Positions 34,427-44,403 of a stretch of DNA of 64,000 bases are shown here, in pieces; the stretch's first letter is position 1; the number at the start of each line of letters is the position of its first letter. The notes under the pieces are model-generated. The model did not search any database. It saw only the letters and a program-made list of their open reading frames with translations, and had not been told where the DNA came from. The position numbers and the translations under genes are program-made. The DNA is taken from contig CAXTKD010000005.1 in assembly GCA_964244885.1 (NCBI GenBank), forward strand, positions 142,284-206,283. The letters are read 5' to 3'. This DNA comes from CAXTKD01 sp964244885 (GTDB taxonomy: Bacteria > Pseudomonadota > Alphaproteobacteria > Sphingomonadales > Sphingomonadaceae).

Positions 34427-35050
34427 ATGATTCGTTCGGTTCACGTCGCGCTGGCGGCGGCTTCTCTTCTGCTGGTCGCGGGAGGAACGGCGTACGCCCA
34501 GATGGACGAGACCGCGACGAATGAGTTGCCGCTTCACACCGCGTCCTATACCAATTTCACGCCCGCGCCGGCGCTCGGCGAGGATGACGCGGTCGCCGAT
34601 ACCGCCACCGCCGCGCCGCAAGCCGCGCCCGAGTCGCTCCGCGAGCTGGTCGACGCGATCGTCGCGCTCCCCTCGATCGAGCTGACCGACGACGTCCGCT
34701 GCCTCGCCACAGCGGTCTATTTCGAATCGAAGGGCGAGCCGATCGAAGGCCAGCTCGCGGTCGCCCAGGTCATCATGAACCGGGTCGAGAGCGGCCGCTA
34801 CGCCGCCAACAGCTGCGGCGTCATCCACCAGGCCGGCCAGTTCAGCTTCGTCCGCGACGGGCGAACCGACCGCGTCGGCGACAACCGCCAGTGGCGGATC
34901 GCGCAGGCCGTGGCGGTGATCGCCGCGACCCGCAACTGGAAAGAGATCGTCGGCGACGCCACGGCCTTCCACGCCACCCGCGTCGCGCCGAAATGGGCGA
35001 TGAAGAAGGTCAGCCGCATCGGCAACCACGTCTTCTACGCGGCGCGCTGA
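34427..35050 (+). CDS. Cell wall hydrolase (SleB / hydrolase 2 family)
   Basis: 207 residues with signal peptide (VALAAASLLLVAGGTAYAQ), a low-complexity linker, and a C-terminal SleB-type domain. The domain shows CLATAVYFESKGEPIEGQLAV, in part, then VIMNRV and CGVIHQAGQFSF. Such enzymes cleave peptidoglycan glycan strands or cross-bridges in the periplasm. The glutamate of FESKGEP is the expected catalytic acid. Single-gene unit. Confidence 0.88.
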   Translation: MIRSVHVALAAASLLLVAGGTAYAQMDETATNELPLHTASYTNFTPAPALGEDDAVADTATAAPQAAPESLRELVDAIVALPSIELTDDVRCLATAVYFESKGEPIEGQLAVAQVIMNRVESGRYAANSCGVIHQAGQFSFVRDGRTDRVGDNRQWRIAQAVAVIAATRNWKEIVGDATAFHATRVAPKWAMKKVSRIGNHVFYAAR

Positions 35051-35103
35051 TCCGGGGCGGCAAAGCCGCTTCCGTTCCTCTCCTGTTCTGATATCCTCGG
35101 CTG

Positions 35104-35577
35104 ATGGCGAGTCTCGCGCAGCATGAACCCCCGGTCGTCGCCGCCAACGTGGCGCGCGGCGTTGGGCGGCTGTTTCACCGTGCCGCCGCGGCGACGCTTT
35201 GCGAGGTGCCGCTCGGCAACGGGCGCCGTGCCGACGTGGTGGCGCTCGACGAAATGGGGCGGCTGACCATCGTCGAAATCAAGGTGTCGGCCGCCGACCT
35301 GCGCGGCGACTCAAAGTGGCGCGATTACCTGCTCTACTGCGACCGTTTCTTCTGGGCGGTGCCGCCGTGCCTCGCCCACCTGCTCGACGCGGAGTGTTTC
35401 GAGCCCGAATGCGCAGGGGTGATCGTCGCCGACCGCTACGACGCCTGCGTGGTGCGCGAGGCGAGCTGGACGCTGCTCAACGCCGCCCGGCGGAAGGCGG
35501 AAACCTTGCGCTTCGCACGGCGCGCGGCGCAGCGGCTGCTGTGGTTGAACGACCCGCATTGCGAGGAAAGCGGATAG
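35104..35577 (+). CDS. mmcB: MmcB family DNA repair protein
   Basis: 157 residues. The family signature LTIVEIKVSAADLRGDSKW, then DRFFWAVP and EASWTLLNAARRK, matches the MmcB/DUF1052 group. In Caulobacter this gene is under SOS-like control and protects against mitomycin C (from memory). The ExK motif (VEIK) suggests a nuclease fold. Confidence 0.87.
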   Translation: MASLAQHEPPVVAANVARGVGRLFHRAAAATLCEVPLGNGRRADVVALDEMGRLTIVEIKVSAADLRGDSKWRDYLLYCDRFFWAVPPCLAHLLDAECFEPECAGVIVADRYDACVVREASWTLLNAARRKAETLRFARRAAQRLLWLNDPHCEESG

Positions 35578-35682
35578 ATCGTTGCGCGGGCGCTGAGCCG
35601 TTCGTCGCAAAATTGCTTAAACCCGGCTTGCCAAGGCCGTCCTGACATCTGAAGCTGCACACTTCGGACTGGGCGGGGGCCT

Positions 35683-36342
35683 ATGCTGAGAACGATATTG
35701 TTGAGCGCGCTGCTGCTTGCCGCGCCCGTGAAGGCGGGGCTGTTCGGCAGCGCCGAATATGCCCGCGAGAGCGGCCCACCCTCCGACAGCTGGCGCGCGA
35801 TGATGGCGCGGACCGCGGCCCCCGGCTGCGCGCCGGTCGAGACCGCGATGCGGCCCTTCCCCGACGTGGCGCCAGCCGGCTACGCGCCGCTCCGCCAGAT
35901 CAGCGGCTGCGGGCATCAGGCGTTCGACGCATGGCGGCTGGTCGCCAGGCTGAGCGCCGAGGCGCTTCCCGCCCGGCTCATCGAGGTCAACGCAGCCGTC
36001 AACCGAGTCACCTATATCGAGGACCGCGCCAATTACGGCGTCGAGGATTATTGGGCGAGCCTCGACCAATTCCTGGCGCGCGGCGGCGACTGCGAGGATT
36101 TCGCGATCGCCAAGTACATGCTGCTCCGCCGCTCTGGCGTGCCGGCCGAGGCGATGCGAGTCGTCGTCGTCCGCGACGTGGCGCTGGCGACCAGCCACGC
36201 CATCCTCGCGGTGACGGTCGCGGGCAAGGCCTATATCCTCGACAACCAGGCCCCGAGCGTGAAGCCCGCCGCCGAGGTTGTCCGCTACCAGCCCGTCTAT
36301 TCGATCAACGAGACGGGCTGGTGGCTGCACATGCCGCAATAG
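35683..36342 (+). CDS. Transglutaminase-like cysteine peptidase (BTLCP family)
   Basis: 219 residues with a signal peptide (LRTILLSALLLAAPVKA). The catalytic triad C137 (GGDCEDFA), H172 (SHAIL) and D187 (LDNQ) is intact. In other proteobacteria the related LapG cleaves surface adhesins; here the substrate is unknown and no adhesin gene is adjacent. Its stop meets the convergent GST gene with one base between. Confidence 0.88.
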   Translation: MLRTILLSALLLAAPVKAGLFGSAEYARESGPPSDSWRAMMARTAAPGCAPVETAMRPFPDVAPAGYAPLRQISGCGHQAFDAWRLVARLSAEALPARLIEVNAAVNRVTYIEDRANYGVEDYWASLDQFLARGGDCEDFAIAKYMLLRRSGVPAEAMRVVVVRDVALATSHAILAVTVAGKAYILDNQAPSVKPAAEVVRYQPVYSINETGWWLHMPQ

Positions 36343-36343
36343 A

Positions 36344-36997
36344 TCAGCCGGCGGCCTGCCGCTCGGTGAACACCGCTAGCTGCGCCGCGAAGGCGCGCTG
36401 GTAGGCCGGGCGCGCTTCGCCGCGCGCGACGTAGGCGGCGAGATTCGGATATTCCGCCACCAGCCCGGATCGTTCGGCACGGCGGAGAACCGTCACCATC
36501 AGGAGGTCGGCGGCGCTGAAGCCCCCTTCGAGCCATTCGGCGTCGCCAAGCCAGGCCGAGAGCTCGCCCAGCCGGATGCGCACCCGCTCCTCGATCAGCG
36601 GCAGGCGCGCCTCGCTCCAGCTCTTGTCGTGCTCGACCACCTTGGCGAAGCCGAGATCGACGATCGGCGGCTCTACGGTGTTGAGCGCGGCGAACATCCA
36701 GGTGATGGCGCGCGCCCGGGCGTTCGCGTCCCCGGGCAGCAGCCCCGGGTGGCGCTCCGCGATGTGGAGCACGATTGCGCCCGATTCAAACAGCGCGAGG
36801 TCGCCCTCCCCATAGGCCGGAATCTGCCCGAACGGCTGGGCTACGCGATAGGCAGGCGTCTTCATCTCGGCGAACGAGACCAGGCGGACGTCGTACGGCA
36901 GGCCGACCTCCTCGAGCGCCCAGCGAACCCGCATGTCGCGCGCCAGTCCCTGGCCGCGATCGGGTGAGGCCTCGAAGGCTGTGATGGTGATCGTCAC
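36344..36997 (-). CDS. Glutathione S-transferase family protein
   Basis: 217 residues. N-terminal thioredoxin-like domain with RVRWALEEVGLPYD, FGQIPAYGEGDLALFESGAI, and C-terminal helical domain with EGGFSAADLLMVTVLRR. The residue after the first strand (SPDRGQGLARDMR) suggests a serine or non-canonical catalytic site. It likely conjugates or reduces small electrophiles. Possibly co-transcribed with the RegA gene upstream, 10 bases away. Confidence 0.9.
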   Translation of the reverse strand: MTITITAFEASPDRGQGLARDMRVRWALEEVGLPYDVRLVSFAEMKTPAYRVAQPFGQIPAYGEGDLALFESGAIVLHIAERHPGLLPGDANARARAITWMFAALNTVEPPIVDLGFAKVVEHDKSWSEARLPLIEERVRIRLGELSAWLGDAEWLEGGFSAADLLMVTVLRRAERSGLVAEYPNLAAYVARGEARPAYQRAFAAQLAVFTERQAAG

Positions 36998-37007
36998 GCC
37001 TACACTC

Positions 37008-37535
37008 TTAGCGAGGCGAACGCTTCGCCAGGATGCGCTGCAGCGTGCGCCGGTGCATCTTCAGCCGCCGCGCGGTCTCCGAGACGTTGCGGTCGCAGAG
37101 TTCATAGACGCGCTGGATATGCTCCCAGCGGACGCGGTCGGCGGACATCGGCTCGGGCGGGGCGGCGGGCTTCTCGCCGGGCTCGGCGGTGAGCGCGCGG
37201 ACGATGTCCTCGGGATCGGCGGGCTTCGCCAGGTAGTCGACCGCGCCGGCCTTCACCGCGGCGACCGCGGTCGCGAGGTTGCCGTAGCCGGTGAGCATGA
37301 CGATCCGCACGTCGGGGCGAAGCGCGCGAAGCTCGGCGACGAGGTCGAGGCCGTTGCCGTCCTCCAGCCGCAGGTCGACGATCGCGAAGGCGGGCTTCAG
37401 CGGCTTGGCGATCGTCCGCGCCTCGGCGAGGCTGGCGGCGGCGGTCACGGCGAAGCCCTTGCGCTCGAGCGTCACCGCCAGGCGCTGGCGGAAGGCGGCG
37501 TCGTCGTCGACGAGAAGCAAGGGCGCATCGGTCAT
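37008..37535 (-). CDS. regA: RegA/PrrA-type redox response regulator
   Basis: 175 residues. Receiver domain with acid pocket D10-D12 (LLLVDDDAAFR), phosphoacceptor D54 (AIVDLRLEDG) and K104 (DYLAKPADP), a proline-rich linker, and a Fis-like helix-turn-helix (SETARRLKMHRRTLQRILAK). The family controls photosynthesis, respiration and nitrogen or carbon metabolism in response to redox state. It lies 13 bases after the sensor gene. Confidence 0.94.
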   Translation of the reverse strand: MTDAPLLLVDDDAAFRQRLAVTLERKGFAVTAAASLAEARTIAKPLKPAFAIVDLRLEDGNGLDLVAELRALRPDVRIVMLTGYGNLATAVAAVKAGAVDYLAKPADPEDIVRALTAEPGEKPAAPPEPMSADRVRWEHIQRVYELCDRNVSETARRLKMHRRTLQRILAKRSPR

Positions 37536-37548
37536 CGGGGTGCTTCCT

Positions 37549-38826
37549 TCAAAGTGCGGGCGGGGTAGGCCCGATCAGGCCGTTCCGCCAGCGGATTTCA
37601 ACACGCGCGCCGCCGTCATCCTCGGCATTGGCGAAGCGGACGCGGCCGCCGGTGCGCTCGATGAGGGTGGTCGCGATGAAGATGCCGAGGCCGGTGCCGC
37701 CTGCCCTCGACCGCGACGGCCCGAGCGCCGGCTCGCCGAGATGCGGGAGCAGCGCCGCGTCGAAGCCGGGACCGTCGTCGGCGATCAGGATCGCGAGGTC
37801 GCCGTCGGATTCAGCGGACAGCGTGACACGGGTCAGGGCATGGCGGACCGCGTTGTCGAGCAGGTTGGACAGGCCGTGCAGCAGCTCGGGCGATCGCGGC
37901 ACCTCGACATCGGGCGCCGTGGCGACGACGACAGGCACCCGGGCGGCGGCAAACGGCTGCGCGATCTCGTGGAGGAGCGCAGTCAGCGGGAGCTGGGGAA
38001 AGGGCTCGTCGGCCTCGGCACGGCGCGCGAGATCGGCGAGGATGGCGCGGCTGCGGGCCACCTCAGCGCTTAAGAGGCGGATGTCGTCGCCGAAGTCGGG
38101 GTCGTTGCCGAGCGCGTCCTCAAGGTCGTGCGCGACGAGCGCGATGGTGCCGAGCGGGCCGCCGAGCTCGTGCGCCGCGGCGGCGGCGAGCGAGCCGAGC
38201 GCCGACATCTTGGTCTCGCGCTCCAGCGCGCCTTGCGTCGCGAACAGCGCGCTCGCCCGGTTGCGCGCCTCCGCCGACAGCCGCCCGACGTAGACCGCGA
38301 GGAAGGTCATGCCGAGGCCGATCGCTGCGAACAGGCCGACGCGGTAGATGTCGTGCATCGGCGGCTCGTCCTCCGCCCACGGCAGCGGCAGCGCGAGCTG
38401 CTCCAGCGCCAGCAGCAGGAGCAGCGCGGCGGCGAGGAGCAGCAGGGTCTCCCGGCGCGACACCAGCGTCGCGGCGACGGTCACCGGCACGAGCAGCAGC
38501 ACCGCGAACGGATTGGCGAGGCCGCCGGTCAGGAACAGCAGGACGCTCAGCTGGACGAGGTCGAAGCCGAGGTGGAACAGCGACCCGCCGCCGTCGAGCC
38601 GCGCGCGGCGGGCATAGAGCGTCGAAAGCCCGAGGTTGAGCAGGATGCTCGCGGCGACGGTGGCGAGCGCCGGCGCCCACGGTAGCGGATAGCCGAGATA
38701 GAGCCCGACGAAGCCGAGCGTCGCGAGCTGCCCGAGGATCGCGATCCAGCGCAGGCCGACGAGCGTGCGGACGCGAACCCCCGGCGGGTCGAGCGCGACC
38801 GGCGCGAACAGGGCGACGGGCTTCAT
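37549..38826 (-). CDS. regB: RegB/PrrB-type sensor histidine kinase lacking the redox cysteine
   Basis: 425 residues. Six membrane segments; quinone-site motif GGLANPF (101-107) between them; H-box AAAHELGGPL with phosphohistidine H219; N-box LSNLLDNAVRHA; G-boxes DDGPGFD and GTGLGIF. The whole protein contains no cysteine; at the place where RegB homologues carry the redox-active cysteine after the H-box, this protein has serine S259 (EVARSRAIL). Redox sensing may therefore rely on the quinone site alone. Confidence 0.94.
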   Translation of the reverse strand: MKPVALFAPVALDPPGVRVRTLVGLRWIAILGQLATLGFVGLYLGYPLPWAPALATVAASILLNLGLSTLYARRARLDGGGSLFHLGFDLVQLSVLLFLTGGLANPFAVLLLVPVTVAATLVSRRETLLLLAAALLLLLALEQLALPLPWAEDEPPMHDIYRVGLFAAIGLGMTFLAVYVGRLSAEARNRASALFATQGALERETKMSALGSLAAAAAHELGGPLGTIALVAHDLEDALGNDPDFGDDIRLLSAEVARSRAILADLARRAEADEPFPQLPLTALLHEIAQPFAAARVPVVVATAPDVEVPRSPELLHGLSNLLDNAVRHALTRVTLSAESDGDLAILIADDGPGFDAALLPHLGEPALGPSRSRAGGTGLGIFIATTLIERTGGRVRFANAEDDGGARVEIRWRNGLIGPTPPAL

Positions 38827-38879
38827 GGCCGCAACCCTAACCGGTCAGCGGCGAGGGTGCGACAGTCGATTGGTCGCAG

Positions 38880-40349
<1,470 letters not shown>

Positions 40350-40356
40350 TTCTCTC

Positions 40357-40425
40357 CGTCACCCCGGCGAAAGCCGGGACCCAGCTCGACCGACCGTCTG
40401 GGTCCCGGCTTTCGCCGGGATGACG
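40357..40425. repeat. Palindromic repeat (family C)
   Basis: CACCCCGGCGAAAGCCGGGA followed by CCCAG, and its inverted copy CTGGGTCCCGGCTTTCGCCG. Each arm forms a hairpin. It sits between the antitoxin-like gene and the aldehyde dehydrogenase gene, in the position where a toxin gene could have been. Confidence 0.85.
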
Positions 40426-40443
40426 GCTATTTTCTTATCAAGT

Positions 40444-40650
40444 TCAATCGCCGTATTGAGGCGGTGGGAGGGGGTGAGCCGTTCCCTTCGACAAAATCCA
40501 CCGTTTGATAGCTTCATGGCTATAGACGCGGCCTGCAGCGATGTCTTCGAACGCACGTTGATCAGCGGCGGCTTCAGCGGCTTCATCCCACGGACCAAAA
40601 ATCGACGGCCTGTTGTCGAACGGAGGCAATCCTTTGTCCCGTTCAGTCAC
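40444..40650 (-). CDS. Orphan antitoxin-like small protein
   Basis: 68 residues read from GTG 40650, overlapping the stop of the acetolactate-synthase-like gene (GTGA). The C-terminal region DIAAGRVYSHEAIKRWILSK has the GRVxSHExVKxW motif of antitoxins of the addiction-module antidote type. The N-terminal PSIFGPWDEAAEAAAD is acidic. No RelE/ParE-type toxin gene follows; a palindromic repeat lies directly downstream. Either an orphan antitoxin or the remnant of a module. Confidence 0.65.
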   Translation of the reverse strand: MTERDKGLPPFDNRPSIFGPWDEAAEAAADQRAFEDIAAGRVYSHEAIKRWILSKGTAHPLPPPQYGD

Positions 40651-42293
40651 AGCGCGGCGCTCACCTGCTTGATCTCGTTGTTGAGGATGCGGTCGTTGTC
40701 CGAATAGTCGATCGGAACCTCGATCAGGTGGACGCCCTTGGCGTTCAGGCAGTCTGCGAGCAGGCCGGGGAGCATCTCGGCGCTCGTCACGCGGTGGCCG
40801 TGGGCGCCGTAGCTCTCGGCATATTTGACGAAATCCGGATTGCCGTAGGTCAGGCCCCAGTCCTTGAACCCCATGTTGGCCTGTTTCCACCGGATCATGC
40901 CGTAGCTGTTGTCGTTGAGGATGAGGACGACGAGATCGAGATTCAACCGGACAGCGGTTTCCATCTCCTGGCTGTTCATCATGAAGCCGCCGTCGCCGCA
41001 GATCGCCATCACCTTGCGGTCGGGATAGACCATCTTCGACGCCATCGCCGACGGCAGGCCCGCGCCCATCGTCGCCAGCGCATTGTCGAGAAGCACGGTG
41101 TTGGGCTGGTGCGCCGCATAGTTGCGTGCGAACCAGATCTTGTAGACGCCGTTGTCGAGCGCGATGATTCCGTCGGACGGCATCGCGTCGCGAACCTGGT
41201 CGACAAGATATTGCGGGTAGATCGGGCAGCGCATGTCCTTCGCGCTGTCGCCGCGGTGCGCGATCTCCGCCTCGCGGGCCTTCATCATGCGGTCGAAGGT
41301 CCAATGCCCCTGCGGCATGATCTCCTGCTTGATCTGCCAGATGGCGTTGCCGATGTCGCCGATCACCTCGATCTGCGGGAAGTAGACGGGATCGACCTCG
41401 GCCGAGCGGAAGTTGACGTGGATCACCTCCGTCCCGCCCGATTTCATGAAGAACGGCGGCTTCTCGATGACGTCGTGGCCGATGTTGACAATGACGTCGG
41501 CGGCCTCGATCGCGCGGTGGACGAAATCGCCGGCGGAGAGCGCCGCGCAGCCGAGGAACTTCGGATGGCGCTCGTCGACGACGCCCTTGCCGAGCTGCGT
41601 CGTGACGAACGGGATGCCGGTCTTGTCGATCAGCTGCATCAGCATGCGGCTGGTCATCCGGCGGTTGGCGCCGGCGCCGATCACCAAGACCGGCGACTTC
41701 GCCGCCTCGATCCGCTTGACCGCGGCGCGGATCGCCTTGTCCTCGGGCACCGGACGGCGGCTGAGGCTGGCGGGGATCGGCTTGGAGTCGGTCTGCTCGT
41801 CGGCGATGTCCTCGGGGAATTCCAGATGGACCGCGCCGGGCTTCTCCTCCTCCGCGAGCCGGAACGCCTCGCGGATGCGCGACGGGATGTTGTCGGACGA
41901 GGCAAGCTGGTGGGTGTATTTGGTGATCGGCCCCATCATCGCGACGACGTCGAGGATCTGGAAGCGGCCCTGCTTCGACTTCTTGATCGGCTTCTGGCCG
42001 GTGATCATCATCATCGGCATGCCGCCGAGATAGGCGTAGGCGGCGGCGGTGACGAAGTTGGTCGCGCCCGGCCCGAGCGTCGCGACGCAGACGCCCGCCT
42101 TGCCGGTGTGCCGGCCGTAGGTCGCCGCCATGAAGCCCGCGCCCTGCTCGTGCCGGGTCAGGATCAGCTCGATCTTGGTCGATCGCGACAGCGAATCGAG
42201 GAAATCCAGATTCTCCTCACCGGGAACGCCGAAGACATATTCGACCCCCTCGGCCTCGAGGCAGGCGACGAACAGGTCTGAGGCTTTGGTCAT
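40647..42293 (-). CDS. Acetolactate synthase-like TPP enzyme
   Basis: 548 residues of the thiamine-diphosphate decarboxylase family. Catalytic glutamate E49 (RHEQGAG), TLGPGATNFVT, and the TPP motif CGDGGFMMNSQEM with LNDNSYGMI. No FAD-specific extension is obvious, and no small regulatory subunit gene is adjacent, so it resembles the catabolic AlsS type making acetolactate from pyruvate rather than IlvB. Other TPP carboligases remain possible. It is flanked by gdhA and the antitoxin-like gene. Confidence 0.85.
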   Translation of the reverse strand: MTKASDLFVACLEAEGVEYVFGVPGEENLDFLDSLSRSTKIELILTRHEQGAGFMAATYGRHTGKAGVCVATLGPGATNFVTAAAYAYLGGMPMMMITGQKPIKKSKQGRFQILDVVAMMGPITKYTHQLASSDNIPSRIREAFRLAEEEKPGAVHLEFPEDIADEQTDSKPIPASLSRRPVPEDKAIRAAVKRIEAAKSPVLVIGAGANRRMTSRMLMQLIDKTGIPFVTTQLGKGVVDERHPKFLGCAALSAGDFVHRAIEAADVIVNIGHDVIEKPPFFMKSGGTEVIHVNFRSAEVDPVYFPQIEVIGDIGNAIWQIKQEIMPQGHWTFDRMMKAREAEIAHRGDSAKDMRCPIYPQYLVDQVRDAMPSDGIIALDNGVYKIWFARNYAAHQPNTVLLDNALATMGAGLPSAMASKMVYPDRKVMAICGDGGFMMNSQEMETAVRLNLDLVVLILNDNSYGMIRWKQANMGFKDWGLTYGNPDFVKYAESYGAHGHRVTSAEMLPGLLADCLNAKGVHLIEVPIDYSDNDRILNNEIKQVSAAL

Positions 42294-42327
42294 GCGGGTC
42301 GTTCCTTGAAGATCGGGCAGGGAAAGG

Positions 42328-43689
42328 TCAGACGACCCCGTAGGCGAGCATCGCGTCGGCGACCTTCTTGAAGCCGGCGATGTTGGCGCCCTTCACATAG
42401 TCGATGTGCTTGGAGCCCGGCGTGCCGCCATATTCGGCGCAGCGCTCGTGGATGCCGGCCATGATGTCCTTGAGCAACTGCTGGAGCTCGGCTTCCTTCC
42501 ACGAGATGCGCGCGCTGTTCTGGCTCATCTCGAGGCCGGAAACCGCGACGCCGCCGGCGTTCGCCGCCTTGCCCGGCGCGTAGAGGATGCCGGCCTTCTT
42601 GAAGACGTGGACGCCGTCCAGGTCGGTCGGCATGTTGGCGCCCTCCGACACCGCCTTGCAGCCGTTGGCGACGAGCGTCTCGGCGTCCTTGCCGTTCAGC
42701 TCGTTCTGGGTGGCGCAGGGCAGCGCCACGTCGCAGGTGACGCCCCACGGCCTGGCGCCGCCGCCGGTGAAGGTCGCGCCCTTGAACTCGGCGACATATT
42801 CGCTGATCCGGCCGCGGCGCTTGGTCTTCAACTCCTTGATCCAGTCGACCTTGTCCGGCGTGATTCCGTCGGGATCGTGGATGAAGCCCTCGGAATCGGA
42901 CAGGGTTAGCACCTTGCCGCCGAGCTGGTTGATCTTCTCCGCCGCGTGCGTCGCGACGTTGCCGGAGCCCGAGATCACGACCGACTTGCCCTCGACCTCC
43001 TGGCCCAGATGCGCCAGCATGTTCTGCAGGAAATAGACCGCGCCATAGCCCGTCGCCTCGGTGCGGATCAGCGACCCGCCATATTCCAGGCCCTTGCCGG
43101 TCAGCACGCCGGTGAACTCGTTGGTCAGGCGCTTGTACTGGCCGAACATATAGCCGATCTCGCGCCCTCCGACTCCGATGTCGCCGGCCGGCACGTCCAC
43201 GTCGGCGCCGATGTGGCGGTAGAGCTCGGTCATGAAGCTCTGGCAGAAGCGCATCACCTCGTTGTCGGACTTGCCCTTGGGGTTGAAGTTGGCGCCGCCC
43301 TTGCCGCCGCCCATCGGCAGGCCGGTGAGCGCGTTCTTGAAGGTCTGCTCGAACGCCAGGAACTTCAGCACGCTCTCGGTGACGCTCGGGTGGAAGCGGA
43401 TGCCGCCCTTGTACGGCCCGATCGAATTGTTGTTCTGGACGCGCCAGCCGCGCTGGACGCGGATGTTGCCCTTGTCGTCCTCCCAGCAGACGCGGAACGA
43501 GATCACGCGGTCGGGCTCGGCGATGCGGCGGAGGATCTGGTATCGGTGGTATTGCTCCTTGTCCTCGATGAAGTCGAAGATGTCCTCGGCGACCTCCTGG
43601 ACCGCCTGGGCGAACTCGGGCTGGCCCGGATTGCGGCGGCGAACGCCCTCGATGAAGGTGTTCAGGTCGACGTGATCGGCGACTGCCAT
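42328..43689 (-). CDS. gdhA: NADP-specific glutamate dehydrogenase
   Basis: 453 residues, hexameric bacterial type. Substrate lysines K94 (GPYKGGIRFHP) and K130 (GGGKGGANF), the nucleotide motif VVISGSGNVATHAAEK, and EGANMPT are present. It assimilates ammonia into 2-oxoglutarate. The longer reading adds 15 unconserved residues; ATG 43689 is preferred. The next gene, 34 bases downstream, is the acetolactate-synthase-like gene, so they may share a transcript. Confidence 0.95.
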   Translation of the reverse strand: MAVADHVDLNTFIEGVRRRNPGQPEFAQAVQEVAEDIFDFIEDKEQYHRYQILRRIAEPDRVISFRVCWEDDKGNIRVQRGWRVQNNNSIGPYKGGIRFHPSVTESVLKFLAFEQTFKNALTGLPMGGGKGGANFNPKGKSDNEVMRFCQSFMTELYRHIGADVDVPAGDIGVGGREIGYMFGQYKRLTNEFTGVLTGKGLEYGGSLIRTEATGYGAVYFLQNMLAHLGQEVEGKSVVISGSGNVATHAAEKINQLGGKVLTLSDSEGFIHDPDGITPDKVDWIKELKTKRRGRISEYVAEFKGATFTGGGARPWGVTCDVALPCATQNELNGKDAETLVANGCKAVSEGANMPTDLDGVHVFKKAGILYAPGKAANAGGVAVSGLEMSQNSARISWKEAELQQLLKDIMAGIHERCAEYGGTPGSKHIDYVKGANIAGFKKVADAMLAYGVV

Positions 43690-43791
43690 GATGTGCCCCT
43701 TCCCCCGCCGAGTCGTCCCGGCGTTTGGGCGCATCCTATGGCGGTCGCGTGACGTGCGCGAGTCGTTCCTTCGTCGAACCGAAAGCCGGGT

Positions 43792-44403
43792 TCAGTAGGT
43801 GTCGAAGGCGCTGTGCGGGGTGCGGAGCGACAGCGTGACGCGCTCGGGGCGCGGCGCGGCGGGCAGCGCCAGCTGGCGCTCGACGAAGCCGCCCGGGCTG
43901 CGCTGGTAGGGATGCCAGACGCTCAGCCTGGCCGCGCCTTCGGGGACGCCGCGCAGCCGGGCGACGCCGTCGGCGCCGGTCTTGACCGCGAAGCCGGTGT
44001 CGACGACCGCGATGAAGGCGGTCATCGCGTCGTGGATGTTGCAGCCCAGCGCGACGATTCCCGCCTTGTCGAAGTGGACGACGTGGGCCTGGTCCTTGGC
44101 GTAGAGCTTGAGCTCGAAGGTCTTGGCCTTGGAGAAGGAATAGACCTGGTGCCGGACGGGGTCGCGGTTAGGAAAGGCGACATTGCCGCCGACCGGGACG
44201 ACCAGCACGAAGGGATCGAACTGGATGTCCTGCTGGACGACCTGATAGGTGCCCGTGGGCTTCGCCGGCACGGCGCGCGCCGGATAGAGCATGACGACGG
44301 CGTTCTGAATCGGCTTGCCGCCAGCGGTGCGGACTTCGACGACGAGGTCGCCGGCGGCGGCGGGCGCGGCGGCGAGCAGGAGCAGGAGCGCCAGCCGCCT
44401 CAT
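43792..44403 (-). CDS. Cupredoxin-like periplasmic protein (methylamine utilisation-type)
   Basis: 203 residues with a signal peptide (MRRLALLLLLAAAPAAA). The segment FVLVVPVGGNVAFPNRDPVRHQVYSFS, in part, and the later GIVALGCNIHDAMTAFI carry the histidine and cysteine pattern of plastocyanin-like copper sites. It is annotated in sphingomonads as methylamine utilisation protein, but no other mau gene is present, so a role in methylamine use is doubtful. It overlaps the barrel gene by ATGA. Confidence 0.8.
   Translation of the reverse strand: MRRLALLLLLAAAPAAAGDLVVEVRTAGGKPIQNAVVMLYPARAVPAKPTGTYQVVQQDIQFDPFVLVVPVGGNVAFPNRDPVRHQVYSFSKAKTFELKLYAKDQAHVVHFDKAGIVALGCNIHDAMTAFIAVVDTGFAVKTGADGVARLRGVPEGAARLSVWHPYQRSPGGFVERQLALPAAPRPERVTLSLRTPHSAFDTY

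Noticed and set aside
40359..40598. 79-residue open frame over the family C palindrome
   Set aside because: Its C-terminal part is only the translation of the repeat and it overlaps the better supported antitoxin-like gene.
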